NCBI GenBank assembly: GCA_016795385.1
Contig: JAEUHI010000050.1
Span: 1 to 64,000, forward strand
Direction: 5' to 3'
DNA: 64,000 nucleotides
DNA from: Verrucomicrobiales bacterium
GTDB taxonomy: Bacteria > Verrucomicrobiota > Verrucomicrobiia > Verrucomicrobiales > DEV007
Of the stretch, positions 41,659 to 50,434 are shown in pieces (the stretch's first letter is position 1; every line of letters starts with the position of its first letter). Position numbers and translations under genes: made by a program. The notes under the pieces were generated by a model. That model searched no databases. It was not told where the DNA came from and saw only the letters and a program-made list of their open reading frames with translations.

Positions 41659-42942
41659 TCACGAGGCCGCAAGCGCCTGATCGAGATCGGAGAGGATGTC
41701 GTCGATGTGCTCGATGCCGATGGAGAGGCGGACCAGGCCGGGAGTGATCCCGCCCGCCGCCTGCGCCTCCGGGGAGAGCTGCGAATGGGTCGTGGTCGCA
41801 GGATGGATCGCGAGCGACTTCGCATCACCGACGTTGGCGAGGTGGGAGAAGAGCTTCAGACTTTCGATGAAACGCTTGCCCGCCTCGGCCCCGCCCTTGA
41901 TCTCGAAGACGACCATGGAGCCGCCCTTGCCCTTTAAGTAACGCTGGTTCTTGGCGTACTCGGAGTCGGTCTCGAGCCCGGGGAAACGAACCCACTCGAC
42001 CTTGCCGTGGGTCTGGAGATAACGCGCGACGGCGAGGGAATTTTCACAATGCCGCTCCATGCGGAGGGTGAGAGTTTCGATCCCCTGGAGAAGGAACCAA
42101 GAGTTGTCGGGTGCGATGCACGCCCCGAGATTGCGGAGCGGCACGGTGCGCATGCGCAGGATGTAGGCGAGCGGAGCCAGTGGCGCGGGCAGATCGTGGC
42201 CCCAACGCAATCCGTGGTAGGAGGTGTCGGGCTGGTCGAAGAGCGGATGTTTCCCCGCGGCCCAGTTGAACCTGCCGGAATCGACGACGATGCCACCGAG
42301 ACCCGCGCCATGACCGCCCATCCATTTCGTCAGCGAGTGAACCACAATATCCGCCCCGTGATCGATGGGCTTGGTGAGGTAGGGAGTCGAGAAAGTAGAG
42401 TCGACGATGAGCGGCAATCCATGATCGTGCGCCACCTTCGCGACCGCCTCAAGGTCGGTGACCTCGAGGGCGGGATTCGAGACCGACTCGCAGAAGAGCG
42501 CACGGGTTTTGTCATCGATGGCATCGGCGAAGGCCTGCGGGTCTTGGGAGTCGACGAACTTCACGGTGATGCCAAGGGCGGGCAGGATGTCGTTGAATTG
42601 CGTGTAGGTGCCCCCGTAGAGATTGCGGGCGGAGATGATGTTGTCGCCGGCGCTGGCGAGGTTGATGATCGCGTAAAACACCGCCGAAGTGCCCGAAGCA
42701 AGGGCGAGGCCGCCCATTTCAGGGGCCCCTTCCAGAAGCGCGACGCGACGCTCGAGGACGTCGGTCGTCGGATTCATGAGACGGGTGTAGATGTTTCCGA
42801 GTTCCTTCAGGGCAAAGAGATTTGCGGCATGCTCGGTCGAATCAAAGGTGAAGGAGCTGGTCCGATAAACGGGCACGGCGCGGGAATGGGTGACGGCATC
42901 GGGGCTGTGGCCGCCGTGAAGGCAAAGAGTCTCGGTTTTCAT
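41659..42942 (-). CDS. metY: O-acetylhomoserine sulfhydrylase-type PLP enzyme (Cys/Met metabolism)
   Basis: A 427-residue enzyme of the Cys/Met-metabolism PLP family. It starts METLCLHGGH-like (KTETLCLHGGHSPDAVTHSR). The PLP-binding features are IYTRLMNPTTDVLERR, LASGTSAVFYAI, the Asp of IVDSTFSTPYL and the Schiff-base Lys206 in VHSLTKWMGGHGAGLGG. The GHG and the length of about 427 fit O-acetylhomoserine aminocarboxypropyltransferase (MetY), which makes homocysteine from O-acetylhomoserine and sulfide; a methionine gamma-lyase or cystathionine synthase role cannot be excluded. No other methionine gene is adjacent. Confidence 0.85.
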   Translation of the reverse strand: MKTETLCLHGGHSPDAVTHSRAVPVYRTSSFTFDSTEHAANLFALKELGNIYTRLMNPTTDVLERRVALLEGAPEMGGLALASGTSAVFYAIINLASAGDNIISARNLYGGTYTQFNDILPALGITVKFVDSQDPQAFADAIDDKTRALFCESVSNPALEVTDLEAVAKVAHDHGLPLIVDSTFSTPYLTKPIDHGADIVVHSLTKWMGGHGAGLGGIVVDSGRFNWAAGKHPLFDQPDTSYHGLRWGHDLPAPLAPLAYILRMRTVPLRNLGACIAPDNSWFLLQGIETLTLRMERHCENSLAVARYLQTHGKVEWVRFPGLETDSEYAKNQRYLKGKGGSMVVFEIKGGAEAGKRFIESLKLFSHLANVGDAKSLAIHPATTTHSQLSPEAQAAGGITPGLVRLSIGIEHIDDILSDLDQALAAS

Positions 42943-43072
42943 GGGGATTGTGTGGAACAGGTTGGCAAAGAGGACCGGAGCTGGCAAGAGAAAGCCGTGG
43001 CGTTTTCGGGGGCCCCGCGAGAGGTGGGATCCCCGCAAAATCCTTCCTCTCCGTGGTCTATGGAGATGCCGC

Positions 43073-45721
43073 TCACGGCCCGGCCACGTGAAGACGTAAA
43101 AATCCCCGCGTCTCGTTCGGTGCGACCTGGTAACGCAGCGTCCCACCATCGTGGAGCCGGGGATCGTTTCCAGGCACCTTGGTCCAGGTCTCGAAATCCG
43201 GGGAGGACTCCAGCCAGTAGTCGGTGCCATAGATTCCTTCGTAAAAGAGGCTTTTTGGCCATTCCAAGAAGCCAGGCGACTCGGCCGGGTTCGCACCGGC
43301 GCCCATGAAATACTCGACTCCGTTGGCAATCCCGTCGTGATCGTGATCGAGATCCATCGCCCCTCCGGCGGCATGTCGCTCCGACCACGCGGTGTAATTC
43401 GACCATCGTACGAGCCAGATCTCGTTTCCGCCGATTCCTTGGTTGTAGTGAACCTTGTAGCCTTCCGGCTCCATGGCAAAGCGTCCGCTGAGTGTCGCAT
43501 ACCGGGCGATCACGTAGTGTTCCCCGACAAAGCCGCCGCCGATGGGAAAGACTTCGAGAGCAGAACCGGTCAGATCCAGATCGTCCGAGACGATCAATTG
43601 ATCGGCACTCCCCGCGTCGACCTCACATTGGTAGCGACCGGAGAGAATCACGTTCTTCGCGGTGAGCGTTCCGATCCCCCCGGCTCCGGGCGCGAGCGTA
43701 CCGGAGACGTCCAGGGTCGTACCAAAGGGTCCGACCCCTCCGATCACTCCAGCGGATTCTACGGTGACTTCGGCCTGTGCGAGCGGGCCGTTGACGACCA
43801 AGGCGCCTCCTCGGACCGATACCGTGCCGGTCGAAGCACTTTCTCCTTCCAAGGTAACCGAGCCGGGACCGGCCTGAACGAAATCCCCTTCTCCATGAAT
43901 TCCCGCTGAAAGGCGTTGCGCCGAGGAACTGCCATATCGCATCGTGCAACCGCGGTCGATCGTGACAGGAGCATCATAGTGACCATTCCCGAGACTTCCT
44001 GATCCACCAAGCGTGAGGATACCTCCACGAATCCAGACATCACCCAGGAAAGTGTTGGTGTGATTCAGGATCAATTCTCCAAGCCCGAACTTCCTCAATC
44101 CCCCGCTGTTGCGCACCGCGCCGACGCGTCCGTTGATTACGAGCGTGTTCCCCGTGCCCACCCGGAAAATCGCCGGAACCACGTCGCGTGCCGAGATGCC
44201 GATGTGAATGGTATTGGTGCCGGCCCCCTCGGAGTTGATGCTGTAAGTGTAAAAATCCTGGCTCACCGGGTCTCCATCGATGCTCCAACCGGCATCGGCG
44301 AAAAAGACGCGCTCGATGGATGTCTCGCCGGCCTTTGCCTGAACGGCGGAAGGGCCCGCCACACTGCCATCGAACCAAGCGAACCGGCCGCTATCCAGAT
44401 TTCCGGGTGGAGGACCTTCCGGCGACCAGTTGGAGGAGGTGCTCCAGCGTCCATCTCCGCCGCCATAACTCCAGACATGGCGACCGGCCGGCCGCACCGG
44501 AACGAGGGCACCGGGATACTCTTCGTTCCCTTCATACAGATCGATGCTACCGGAGGGCTGGCTGATCCTGGCATGGACCGCGGAAGGAGGCGGGATGATC
44601 TCGATCCGGCCGTCGGGCGGCAGGCTAGAGAGATCGTGCGCTTGGATGAGGCCGCCGCTCCCATCGAGAAACTCCAGGGCGAATCCGATGGCGAGATAGT
44701 TACCGAGATTCCATACACGGAGCTTCCCGTTCGCGGGATGGGAAAGATGGATGACAGGTTTCAGGAAGTAATCCTCGATCGCTTGGTCAATCGCGGGGAG
44801 CAAGGCGGGATCGGGATCGAAGATCGCGATCCCGGGAGCCTCGGGCGCAGCGAGGCGCAGCAAACCGAGATCGGCGCGCAAGGCGGCAACAGTGGTGAGC
44901 GGGGCCTGCCCGGGCCAGATCCCAAAGACCGATTGATCGGCAAGTCCGTAGGCGCGTGCATGAGCCCACTTGGAAAGATGCGTCTCCCAATCGCCCGTGT
45001 AGTCTTCAATCAAGACCTTGATCTGATCATTTCGCAGGGTTTCGGCGTGGTGGGCGAACCCGGCGCCGAATCCCATCGACCAAAGATGGATGGCGTAGCC
45101 GGTGCCACGCTCCCGACGTAATTGGGAAATGGCATCCACGATGGGATCTGTCGGGAAGCCGGAATCAAAAAAAGCTTCATCGATGGCGACCCCTTCCGCC
45201 GCGTCGCCGCCCATCCAATGCCCGAGCCATTCCGGGGCGGTGGTCCACGAGTGACCATCGATCCCCCGCGAGTAAGCCTCGCCACCCACCCACTTGACGG
45301 TGGAAACACCGCGATGTCTCCACGCAGGGTCATCGGACATGACCGTCGTGACGTTTTTCTGGGCCAAGGTGGCATCCCACCAGTGGAAAACCAGGGGCCG
45401 AAAGGTGACCCAGAGGGTCGTGGAGAGTCCGCCGGCTGTAACGGTGTGTTTTCCACAGACCGAAGGAGTCCACAGAGACCGCCCCTCTGTATCGGTGGTG
45501 AGGTTGATGACGGTCGAGCGAGGATCGCTGACGCTGACGCTACCACCCGATCCCGCCCCGGGCACGGTGATAGTCACCGCTTGTCCGGGCACCGGCATGG
45601 AAACGGAAAAGCCGATCTCTTGTCCCCTCGCCGCGACCAAGCCGCCCCACCACACGACGACGGATGCAAGGCCCCCGACCAACGGGATTGAAGCGAAAGA
45701 ACGTGGACGGCAACAAGACAT
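43073..45721 (-). CDS. Large exported protein with autotransporter-associated strand repeat and glycosidase-like N-domain
   Basis: An 882-residue protein with a signal-peptide-like start (MSCCRPRSFASIPLVGGLAS, start uncertain). Residues about 105-330 look like a TIM-barrel/glycosidase-type domain (VAIDEAFFDSGFPTDPIVDA, GYAIHLWSMGFGAGFAHHAE). The middle (about 500-740) has passenger strand repeats (GGLRKFGLGELILNHTNTFL, GDVWIRGGILTLGGSGSLGN) of the PF12951 type. The C-terminus has an acidic Ca-type motif (DLDHDHDGIANGVEYFMGAG) common near the ends of Verrucomicrobial secreted proteins. There is no C-terminal beta-barrel, so export is not by classical autotransport. Confidence 0.6.
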   Translation of the reverse strand: MSCCRPRSFASIPLVGGLASVVVWWGGLVAARGQEIGFSVSMPVPGQAVTITVPGAGSGGSVSVSDPRSTVINLTTDTEGRSLWTPSVCGKHTVTAGGLSTTLWVTFRPLVFHWWDATLAQKNVTTVMSDDPAWRHRGVSTVKWVGGEAYSRGIDGHSWTTAPEWLGHWMGGDAAEGVAIDEAFFDSGFPTDPIVDAISQLRRERGTGYAIHLWSMGFGAGFAHHAETLRNDQIKVLIEDYTGDWETHLSKWAHARAYGLADQSVFGIWPGQAPLTTVAALRADLGLLRLAAPEAPGIAIFDPDPALLPAIDQAIEDYFLKPVIHLSHPANGKLRVWNLGNYLAIGFALEFLDGSGGLIQAHDLSSLPPDGRIEIIPPPSAVHARISQPSGSIDLYEGNEEYPGALVPVRPAGRHVWSYGGGDGRWSTSSNWSPEGPPPGNLDSGRFAWFDGSVAGPSAVQAKAGETSIERVFFADAGWSIDGDPVSQDFYTYSINSEGAGTNTIHIGISARDVVPAIFRVGTGNTLVINGRVGAVRNSGGLRKFGLGELILNHTNTFLGDVWIRGGILTLGGSGSLGNGHYDAPVTIDRGCTMRYGSSSAQRLSAGIHGEGDFVQAGPGSVTLEGESASTGTVSVRGGALVVNGPLAQAEVTVESAGVIGGVGPFGTTLDVSGTLAPGAGGIGTLTAKNVILSGRYQCEVDAGSADQLIVSDDLDLTGSALEVFPIGGGFVGEHYVIARYATLSGRFAMEPEGYKVHYNQGIGGNEIWLVRWSNYTAWSERHAAGGAMDLDHDHDGIANGVEYFMGAGANPAESPGFLEWPKSLFYEGIYGTDYWLESSPDFETWTKVPGNDPRLHDGGTLRYQVAPNETRGFLRLHVAGP

Positions 45722-45912
45722 TTCAAAGAGAACCCGGGAAAGCGGACGAGGAGAATCTCCACTCTCGATCATCCACACTCTCCTCATTCTCGCCTCGATC
45801 AGGTCCAAAATGCTGAATCGATGCGGAACACCGGAACGATAAGATTGAAAGGCGCGGGCATCAAGTAGCCGCGCGGATCTTGTCATTCTCTGTCCGGATA
45901 CTTCCTCCGGGA

Positions 45913-45942
45913 TTGCAACCCACCTGGCGCGTACCGTAAAAT
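45913..45942 (+). promoter_or_regulatory. Candidate promoter for ppk2
   Basis: TTGCAA (45913-45918) and TAAAAT (45937-45942) are separated by 18 bases, with an AGGAGG ribosome site at 45946-45951. The ATG used here (45972) is 20 bases after that AGGAGG, longer than usual; no closer in-frame start was found. Confidence 0.4.
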
Positions 45943-45971
45943 AAAAGGAGGTATCCGTTTCCCTTTCCCGC

Positions 45972-47144
45972 ATGACTCGCAAAGCCGCCTCCAAACCCGA
46001 CCGTTTGTCCCGAAAAAAGGCGTCCCGCCCATCCGCCGCATCCTCGCCACGAAGGTCACGCGATGGTGATATCGCCCCTTCCCTCTCCACCCCCGGACTG
46101 GAGCAGCATTCGGTGAACGAATCCACCAAAGCAGCCCGCGAATCGAAGGCGGTGGCGGTGGAGGATATCTTGAAAAAGAATGTCTCGGGCGATACGGATC
46201 AGCTTCTGGGGGCGTTCGAAGCAATCCTCGCCGGCGCTTCACCCGATGACGTGCTCGCGCTGAAGGAGCTTTTCGCCAAGCACGTCGCCATCGCGAAGTC
46301 CGTGAAGCGCGACCGGTCGGACTTCGAGCTCTCGGAGGAGTGGCGGGAGGGCGGTTATCCTTACCAGAACCTGATGTCGCGCCGGAATTACGAGCGCGAG
46401 AAGTACAAGCTGCAGGTGGAGTTGCTGAAACTCCAGGCCTGGGTGAAGGCGACGGGGCAGCGGGTCATCATCCTTTTCGAGGGCCGCGACGCCGCGGGCA
46501 AAGGCGGCGCGATCAAACGCTTCATGGAACACCTCAATCCCCGGGGTGCCCGCGTCGTCGCCTTGGAAAAACCGACCGAAGAGGAAAAGGGTCAGTGGTA
46601 TTTTCAACGCTACGTGAAGCACCTCCCCACCCGCGGCGAGATCGTGCTGATGGACCGTTCATGGTACAACCGGGCCGGCGTGGAGCGCGTCATGGGCTTC
46701 TGCACGGACGAGGAATACGCCGAATTCATGCGCCAGGCACCGGAGTTCGAGCGCAATCTCACCCGCAGCGGAATCCACCTCATCAAGTTCTGGTTCTCGG
46801 TGAGCCGCAAGGAGCAGCGCCGCCGTTTCAAGGAGCGAAAATCCCATCCATTGAAACAGTGGAAACTCTCCCCCATCGACATGGCCTCGCTCGACAAATG
46901 GGAGGACTACACCACGGCGAAAGAAGCGATGTTTTTCAACACCGACACGGCCGATGCTCCCTGGACGGTGGTGAAGTCGGATTGCAAAAAGCGGGCCCGG
47001 CTCAACGCGCTGCGTTACGTGCTGCACAAGCTTCCTTATGCGAAGAAGGATCCCAAGCTGATCGGCCCGGTCGATCCCCTCCTCGTGGGTCGCGCGAACG
47101 TCGTTTATGAACGGGGAGAACACACGGATGTGGCCATCCTCTGA
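45972..47144 (+). CDS. ppk2: Polyphosphate kinase 2 family protein
   Basis: A 390-residue enzyme with a PPK2 domain from about residue 115. It contains RRNYEREKYKLQVELLKLQ, the P-loop G-R-D-A-A-G-K-G-G (171-179), the lid-type PRGARVVALEKPTEEEKGQW, MDRSWYNRAGVERVMGFCT and FWFSVSRKEQRRRFKERKSH. It transfers phosphate between polyphosphate and nucleotides (GDP/ADP). The core resembles class I PPK2. About 110 N-terminal residues are extra, comprising a Lys/Arg/Ser-rich start plus a helical segment. It is convergent with the following small exported protein. Confidence 0.9.
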   Translation: MTRKAASKPDRLSRKKASRPSAASSPRRSRDGDIAPSLSTPGLEQHSVNESTKAARESKAVAVEDILKKNVSGDTDQLLGAFEAILAGASPDDVLALKELFAKHVAIAKSVKRDRSDFELSEEWREGGYPYQNLMSRRNYEREKYKLQVELLKLQAWVKATGQRVIILFEGRDAAGKGGAIKRFMEHLNPRGARVVALEKPTEEEKGQWYFQRYVKHLPTRGEIVLMDRSWYNRAGVERVMGFCTDEEYAEFMRQAPEFERNLTRSGIHLIKFWFSVSRKEQRRRFKERKSHPLKQWKLSPIDMASLDKWEDYTTAKEAMFFNTDTADAPWTVVKSDCKKRARLNALRYVLHKLPYAKKDPKLIGPVDPLLVGRANVVYERGEHTDVAIL

Positions 47145-47155
47145 CCATCACAAGG

Positions 47156-47761
47156 TCATCGGGCGGATACCTTCGAGCGATCCGTCGGAACTTTGTCCGG
47201 AACCATATCAGGCCTCTGCGGCCACGATTCACGAAGGATATCGCCGGTGCGGGCGGAAAGATAGACCTGACCGACCCTGACTTGGGCTCGGTTCACAAAG
47301 GTGAGGAGCCAGACGGGCTCGGCACCCTCGTCCCGGACGCGGAGATGAAAATGCACGCTCGCCCAGCGCACGCCGACCTCTCCCGCGCGACGGCTGGCGG
47401 ATCGGTGCGCCTCGGACGCAGGAATCGTCACGAGGGCGCGATCCACCGGGAGGTGCGGCAAATCCTCACCGGCCGCGGCTTGGATGACGCGGGTCGAAAC
47501 GACCGCTCCGCCTTTCAGGGTCAGCTCACGATACATCGGCGGTTGGCCTGGGATTCCCACAAGAGCAAGCCATCGATCAGGAAGCGGCTCGCCATCATAG
47601 CCCGCGATGCCCAGGAGGACTTCGCCCTCTTCCAGAGCGAGTCCGCGGAGCAGTGGATCGAGTGCCCGCGATCCTTCCTCCGCAACGGAACCCGGGAGCC
47701 CGGCAAACGAAATGAGGAGCGCGACCACCACCCCCACGAGGGTGCGTCCCGCTCCTTTCAT
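47156..47761 (-). CDS. Exported protein of unknown function
   Basis: A 201-residue protein from ATG 47761, chosen because a signal peptide follows (MKGAGRTLVGVVVALLISFA); frames further upstream (47827 or 47803) are open. The mature part has ALDPLLRGLALEEGEVLLGI, then GEPLPDRWLALVGIPGQPPMY, and a C-terminal PepSY-like strand pair (RVGQVYLSARTGDILRESW). No catalytic motif was recognised. It is transcribed against the PPK2 gene, with 11 bases between stops. Confidence 0.5.
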   Translation of the reverse strand: MKGAGRTLVGVVVALLISFAGLPGSVAEEGSRALDPLLRGLALEEGEVLLGIAGYDGEPLPDRWLALVGIPGQPPMYRELTLKGGAVVSTRVIQAAAGEDLPHLPVDRALVTIPASEAHRSASRRAGEVGVRWASVHFHLRVRDEGAEPVWLLTFVNRAQVRVGQVYLSARTGDILRESWPQRPDMVPDKVPTDRSKVSAR

Positions 47762-47834
47762 TTCTTTCAATCCCGTTCCCTCCCGTTTACACACCCGTCG
47801 CATCAGGCTATTCTTTTCAAATACCATGAAGAAT

Positions 47835-47864
47835 CAGAGATTATTAAGCAAACCAAAATCTCTG
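47835..47864. promoter_or_regulatory. Inverted repeat upstream of the CbiX gene
   Basis: CAGAGATT-N14-AATCTCTG is a perfect 8-bp inverted repeat in an AT-rich segment 55 bases upstream of the CbiX start. A 28-codon open frame (47826-47912) with a Lys-rich product overlaps it and could be a leader. Function is unproven; no B12 box was seen. Confidence 0.35.
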
Positions 47865-47919
47865 AAAAATACGGAATTTATTCGTGCATCTTTCACCCTC
47901 CCTCCCTCGTAGTTTTGTC

Positions 47920-48735
47920 ATGCCTGTCACCAAACCGGATTGTGCCCTGCTCATTTTGGGCCACGGCTCCACCGAAAATCCCGATTCCTCCCAGCCCTGT
48001 TGGAATCATGCCGAGACCATCCTGGCCACGGGACAGTTCGGCAGCGTGCACTGCGCCTTCTGGAAAGAGGAGCCGAGTTTCCGGCAGATTTGGCCGATGA
48101 TCGAGGAGTCGGAGGTCTACATCGTGCCCAACTTCATCAGTGAAGGTTATTTCACCCGCCAAGTGCTCCCTCGCGAGCTGGAGATCGATGGCCACACCAC
48201 CGTACGCGGGGAAAAAACCCTGCATTATTGCGATCCCGTCGGGATCCATCCGGCGATGACCGGGCTGCTCACGAAGCGAGCCCTGGAAATCCTCGATGAC
48301 TCGGTGAGACCGGAGGACACCTCCCTCATCATCGTCGGGCACGGCACGGGGCTGAACCAGAAATCGACCGAGGCGATCAAGGTGCAGGTAGAGGCGATCC
48401 GCGAGTCGGGTGCGCCCTTCGCGCGGGTGCTGGACGCCTACATGGAAGAGGCTCCCTTCATCGCCGACTGGCAGACCCTGACAGATACCCCCAACGTCGT
48501 CGTGGTGCCCTTTTTTATCGCCGACGGTCTCCACAGCTACCAGGACATCCCCGTCCTCCTCGGTATTGAAAGCGAGCCGACCGCCGCCGCGAGCCAGCGC
48601 GAAGTCTTCCGGCACAATCCCCACCCTTTCGGCGACCGCACCCTCTGGTACAGTTCCGCCATCGGCACCGATCCTTCCCTTGCCGACGTCATCGTCGACC
48701 AGGTCGCGTATTTCGACGAACACTACCGCGCATGA
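47920..48735 (+). CDS. Sirohydrochlorin chelatase-like protein (CbiX family)
   Basis: A 271-residue cytoplasmic protein of the CbiX/HemH-like class II chelatase superfamily. It has the two halves expected: DCALLILGHGSTENPDSSQP (first conserved His in G-H-G-S) and SLIIVGHGTGLNQKSTEAIK (second G-H-G-T). EEAPFIADW and VVVVPFFIADGLHSYQDIPV follow. Such proteins insert Co or Fe into sirohydrochlorin-type tetrapyrroles. The start at 47920 (MPVTKPDCALL) is chosen because homology begins there. Its stop overlaps the next gene by ATGA. Confidence 0.75.
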   Translation: MPVTKPDCALLILGHGSTENPDSSQPCWNHAETILATGQFGSVHCAFWKEEPSFRQIWPMIEESEVYIVPNFISEGYFTRQVLPRELEIDGHTTVRGEKTLHYCDPVGIHPAMTGLLTKRALEILDDSVRPEDTSLIIVGHGTGLNQKSTEAIKVQVEAIRESGAPFARVLDAYMEEAPFIADWQTLTDTPNVVVVPFFIADGLHSYQDIPVLLGIESEPTAAASQREVFRHNPHPFGDRTLWYSSAIGTDPSLADVIVDQVAYFDEHYRA

Positions 48736-49367
48736 GCCTCGCCGACACCCTTGCAAGCCTGCTCGAGCGCGAAGACCGCCTCGTCTTTGGCGAATTGACT
48801 CTCTCCCGGGATCCCCACGGAGTCTTTTCCGCCCGTCATCGCGTGGATGCGGAACCCACCACCTCTCTCGAACCGATCGACTCGGTGGCGGCACTGCGCG
48901 AGATCGCCAAATACGATTCGGCCGGTGCATTCCGCCCCTTGAAAACCGCTCCGGGCCTGCGCTCCGGATGGTGCACGGAAACCCCCTGCCCTCGCGAATT
49001 TCTCCGCCGCCTCGACGCGATTTATCCGGGTCTTTTCGCCACCTGGGTGGCTTACGATCGGGACGCCCTCGCGCCCGTGCCCTTGCGCGGCACGCTGGGA
49101 CGTCAAACCGGCATGTATCGCTTCGCCGGCACGATCACCGACGAAATGGCCCATCGCCTGCAGGCCGAACTGTGTGCTCCTGGCTGTCTGAGGCGCATCA
49201 CCTGGCCGATCGATGCCAACAATGGTGGTCACGCCCGCGTGGAAGCATCGGCCGACGAGATCCCGCTGCTCTGCACCGAAGCCTGCACCTTCGCGGTGAC
49301 CCGGGCGCGCGAACTCGCGAAGGAGGCCTACGATCAGGCGAACTCCGCGGGCACCCCGCAGGGGTGA
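48732..49367 (+). CDS. DR2241-like Fe-S partner of CbiX chelatase
   Basis: A 211-residue protein that overlaps the CbiX gene by 4 bases. It has Cys pairs GWCTETPCPREFLRRLDAIY, ELCAPGCLRRITWPI and LLCTEACTFAVTRARELAKE, giving at least four conserved-looking Cys that could bind a [4Fe-4S] cluster. The layout resembles the C-terminal half of Deinococcus DR2241, where a CbiX domain and an Fe-S domain are fused in one polypeptide. Here the two parts are separate, coupled genes. The assignment rests on recalled similarity (the W-x-x-x-x-x-x-x-F-L-R-x-L-x-x-x-Y-P region). Confidence 0.6.
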   Translation: MSLADTLASLLEREDRLVFGELTLSRDPHGVFSARHRVDAEPTTSLEPIDSVAALREIAKYDSAGAFRPLKTAPGLRSGWCTETPCPREFLRRLDAIYPGLFATWVAYDRDALAPVPLRGTLGRQTGMYRFAGTITDEMAHRLQAELCAPGCLRRITWPIDANNGGHARVEASADEIPLLCTEACTFAVTRARELAKEAYDQANSAGTPQG

Positions 49368-49396
49368 GGGGAAACCTTGCCCAGTCCCCCTACCGA

Positions 49397-50200
49397 TCAC
49401 TTGGGATCGACTCCACGCCAGAACCGGCTTGAGTCGCGGTCGGTTTCCGGATCATCCGACGGGATCTCTTTCTCGGAGAGACGCTCGACGTGCCCATCGA
49501 GATAAGCCGCAATGACTTTCCCTCCCTTCCAGCGATCCTCGATCGTATCGATGATCAGCTTGCGGTCTTCGAATTTCACGACGTTGGACTCGATACAGTC
49601 GATATAGAGCATGGCTCGTGGAGCAAAGACGAGGTTGGCGAGGGTTTTCTCCGTGAGGTAAGGATCGGAAGAATCCACCTGCTCATAAATGCGATCATAC
49701 TGGAGATTCGCGTTCATGGCGTAACTGTGCTTGTGCCAATCCTTTTCCAATGGATTGTTTTTCACTGAGATGGTGCTTTCGAAGAGGGTTCCCTTGAGAT
49801 GCTCGCCGTCGTCCGTGACGTTGTAGCTACCGACCTCCCCGTCCTTGTTTTCTTTGAGATACATTTCGCCAAAGACCACCCCATCGAGCCACAATCCCGA
49901 CTCACCTAGATTGTAATGAGTCGGAAAAAAGTCCTCAGGACTCGTTCCAGAGGGAGGCTCCATTCCGCCGGGATACTGCGGAGATGGCAGCCGACTGTTG
50001 TTATCGGCCGCCCAGTTGATCGTCGCTGTCGCGATTTGCTTGAGGTTGGCCGAATTTTTCGCCGCCTCGGCCACTTCCTTGGCTTTGTTCAAACCGGGCA
50101 CCAAAAGGCTGATCAGCACGACGATGATGGCGATGACGACAAGCAATTCCACCAGCGTCATGCCGGCGCGGAGGAGACGATTTTCGACGGGATTCTTCAT
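49397..50200 (-). CDS. Type II secretion/type IV pilin-like protein (prepilin N-methylation domain)
   Basis: A 267-residue pseudopilin. The prepilin cleavage and methylation motif G-M-T-L-V-E-L-L-V-V-I-A-I is at about 13-25, followed by the usual hydrophobic helix. A large globular domain with N-rich segments ends with the D-G-H-V-E motif (AAYLDGHVERLS) seen in Verrucomicrobial and planctomycetal pilin-like proteins (H-x9-D-G family). It is exported and assembled by a type II secretion-like machinery encoded elsewhere. A promoter-like TTGACC-N18-TACGAT precedes it on the minus strand. Confidence 0.88.
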   Translation of the reverse strand: MKNPVENRLLRAGMTLVELLVVIAIIVVLISLLVPGLNKAKEVAEAAKNSANLKQIATATINWAADNNSRLPSPQYPGGMEPPSGTSPEDFFPTHYNLGESGLWLDGVVFGEMYLKENKDGEVGSYNVTDDGEHLKGTLFESTISVKNNPLEKDWHKHSYAMNANLQYDRIYEQVDSSDPYLTEKTLANLVFAPRAMLYIDCIESNVVKFEDRKLIIDTIEDRWKGGKVIAAYLDGHVERLSEKEIPSDDPETDRDSSRFWRGVDPK

Positions 50201-50267
50201 TCAGGGGGGAGTTGTTGCCGGGGATCTGACCAAAACCGATTCGACCAACCCACCCCCGACACTCCGG

Positions 50268-50297
50268 ATCGTAATGGAAAGCGCGAAACGTGGTCAA
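50268..50297 (-). promoter_or_regulatory. Candidate promoter of the pilin-like gene
   Basis: On the minus strand, TTGACC (50297-50292) is followed after 18 bases by TACGAT (50273-50268). This gives a leader of about 60 bases before the ATG at 50200. Confidence 0.4.
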
Positions 50298-50365
50298 GCA
50301 AGAATCGGCGGTAAATCCGCTTTCTCGTGGAAAGGTCGCTTCCGTCTCCAGACCGTCCCAAACGC

Positions 50366-50398
50366 GTCAGGGCGCGGGTGTTTCTCCCGCGCCCTGAC
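50366..50398 (-). terminator. Strong hairpin after the 160-residue gene
   Basis: GTCAGGGCGCGGG (50366-50378) pairs perfectly with CCCGCGCCCTGAC (50386-50398) around a 7-base loop. On the minus strand it lies 37 bases after the stop of the following gene and precedes GCGTTT, a weak T-run. It is very GC-rich and probably a terminator. Confidence 0.65.
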
Positions 50399-50434
50399 AA
50401 ACCAACGACCAATCGAAATCAGAACCCCATGGGA

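Noticed and set aside
47762..47919. Cobalamin riboswitch before the CbiX gene
   Set aside because: No B12-box-like sequence or typical multi-helix pattern was seen; only a simple 8-bp inverted repeat is present.
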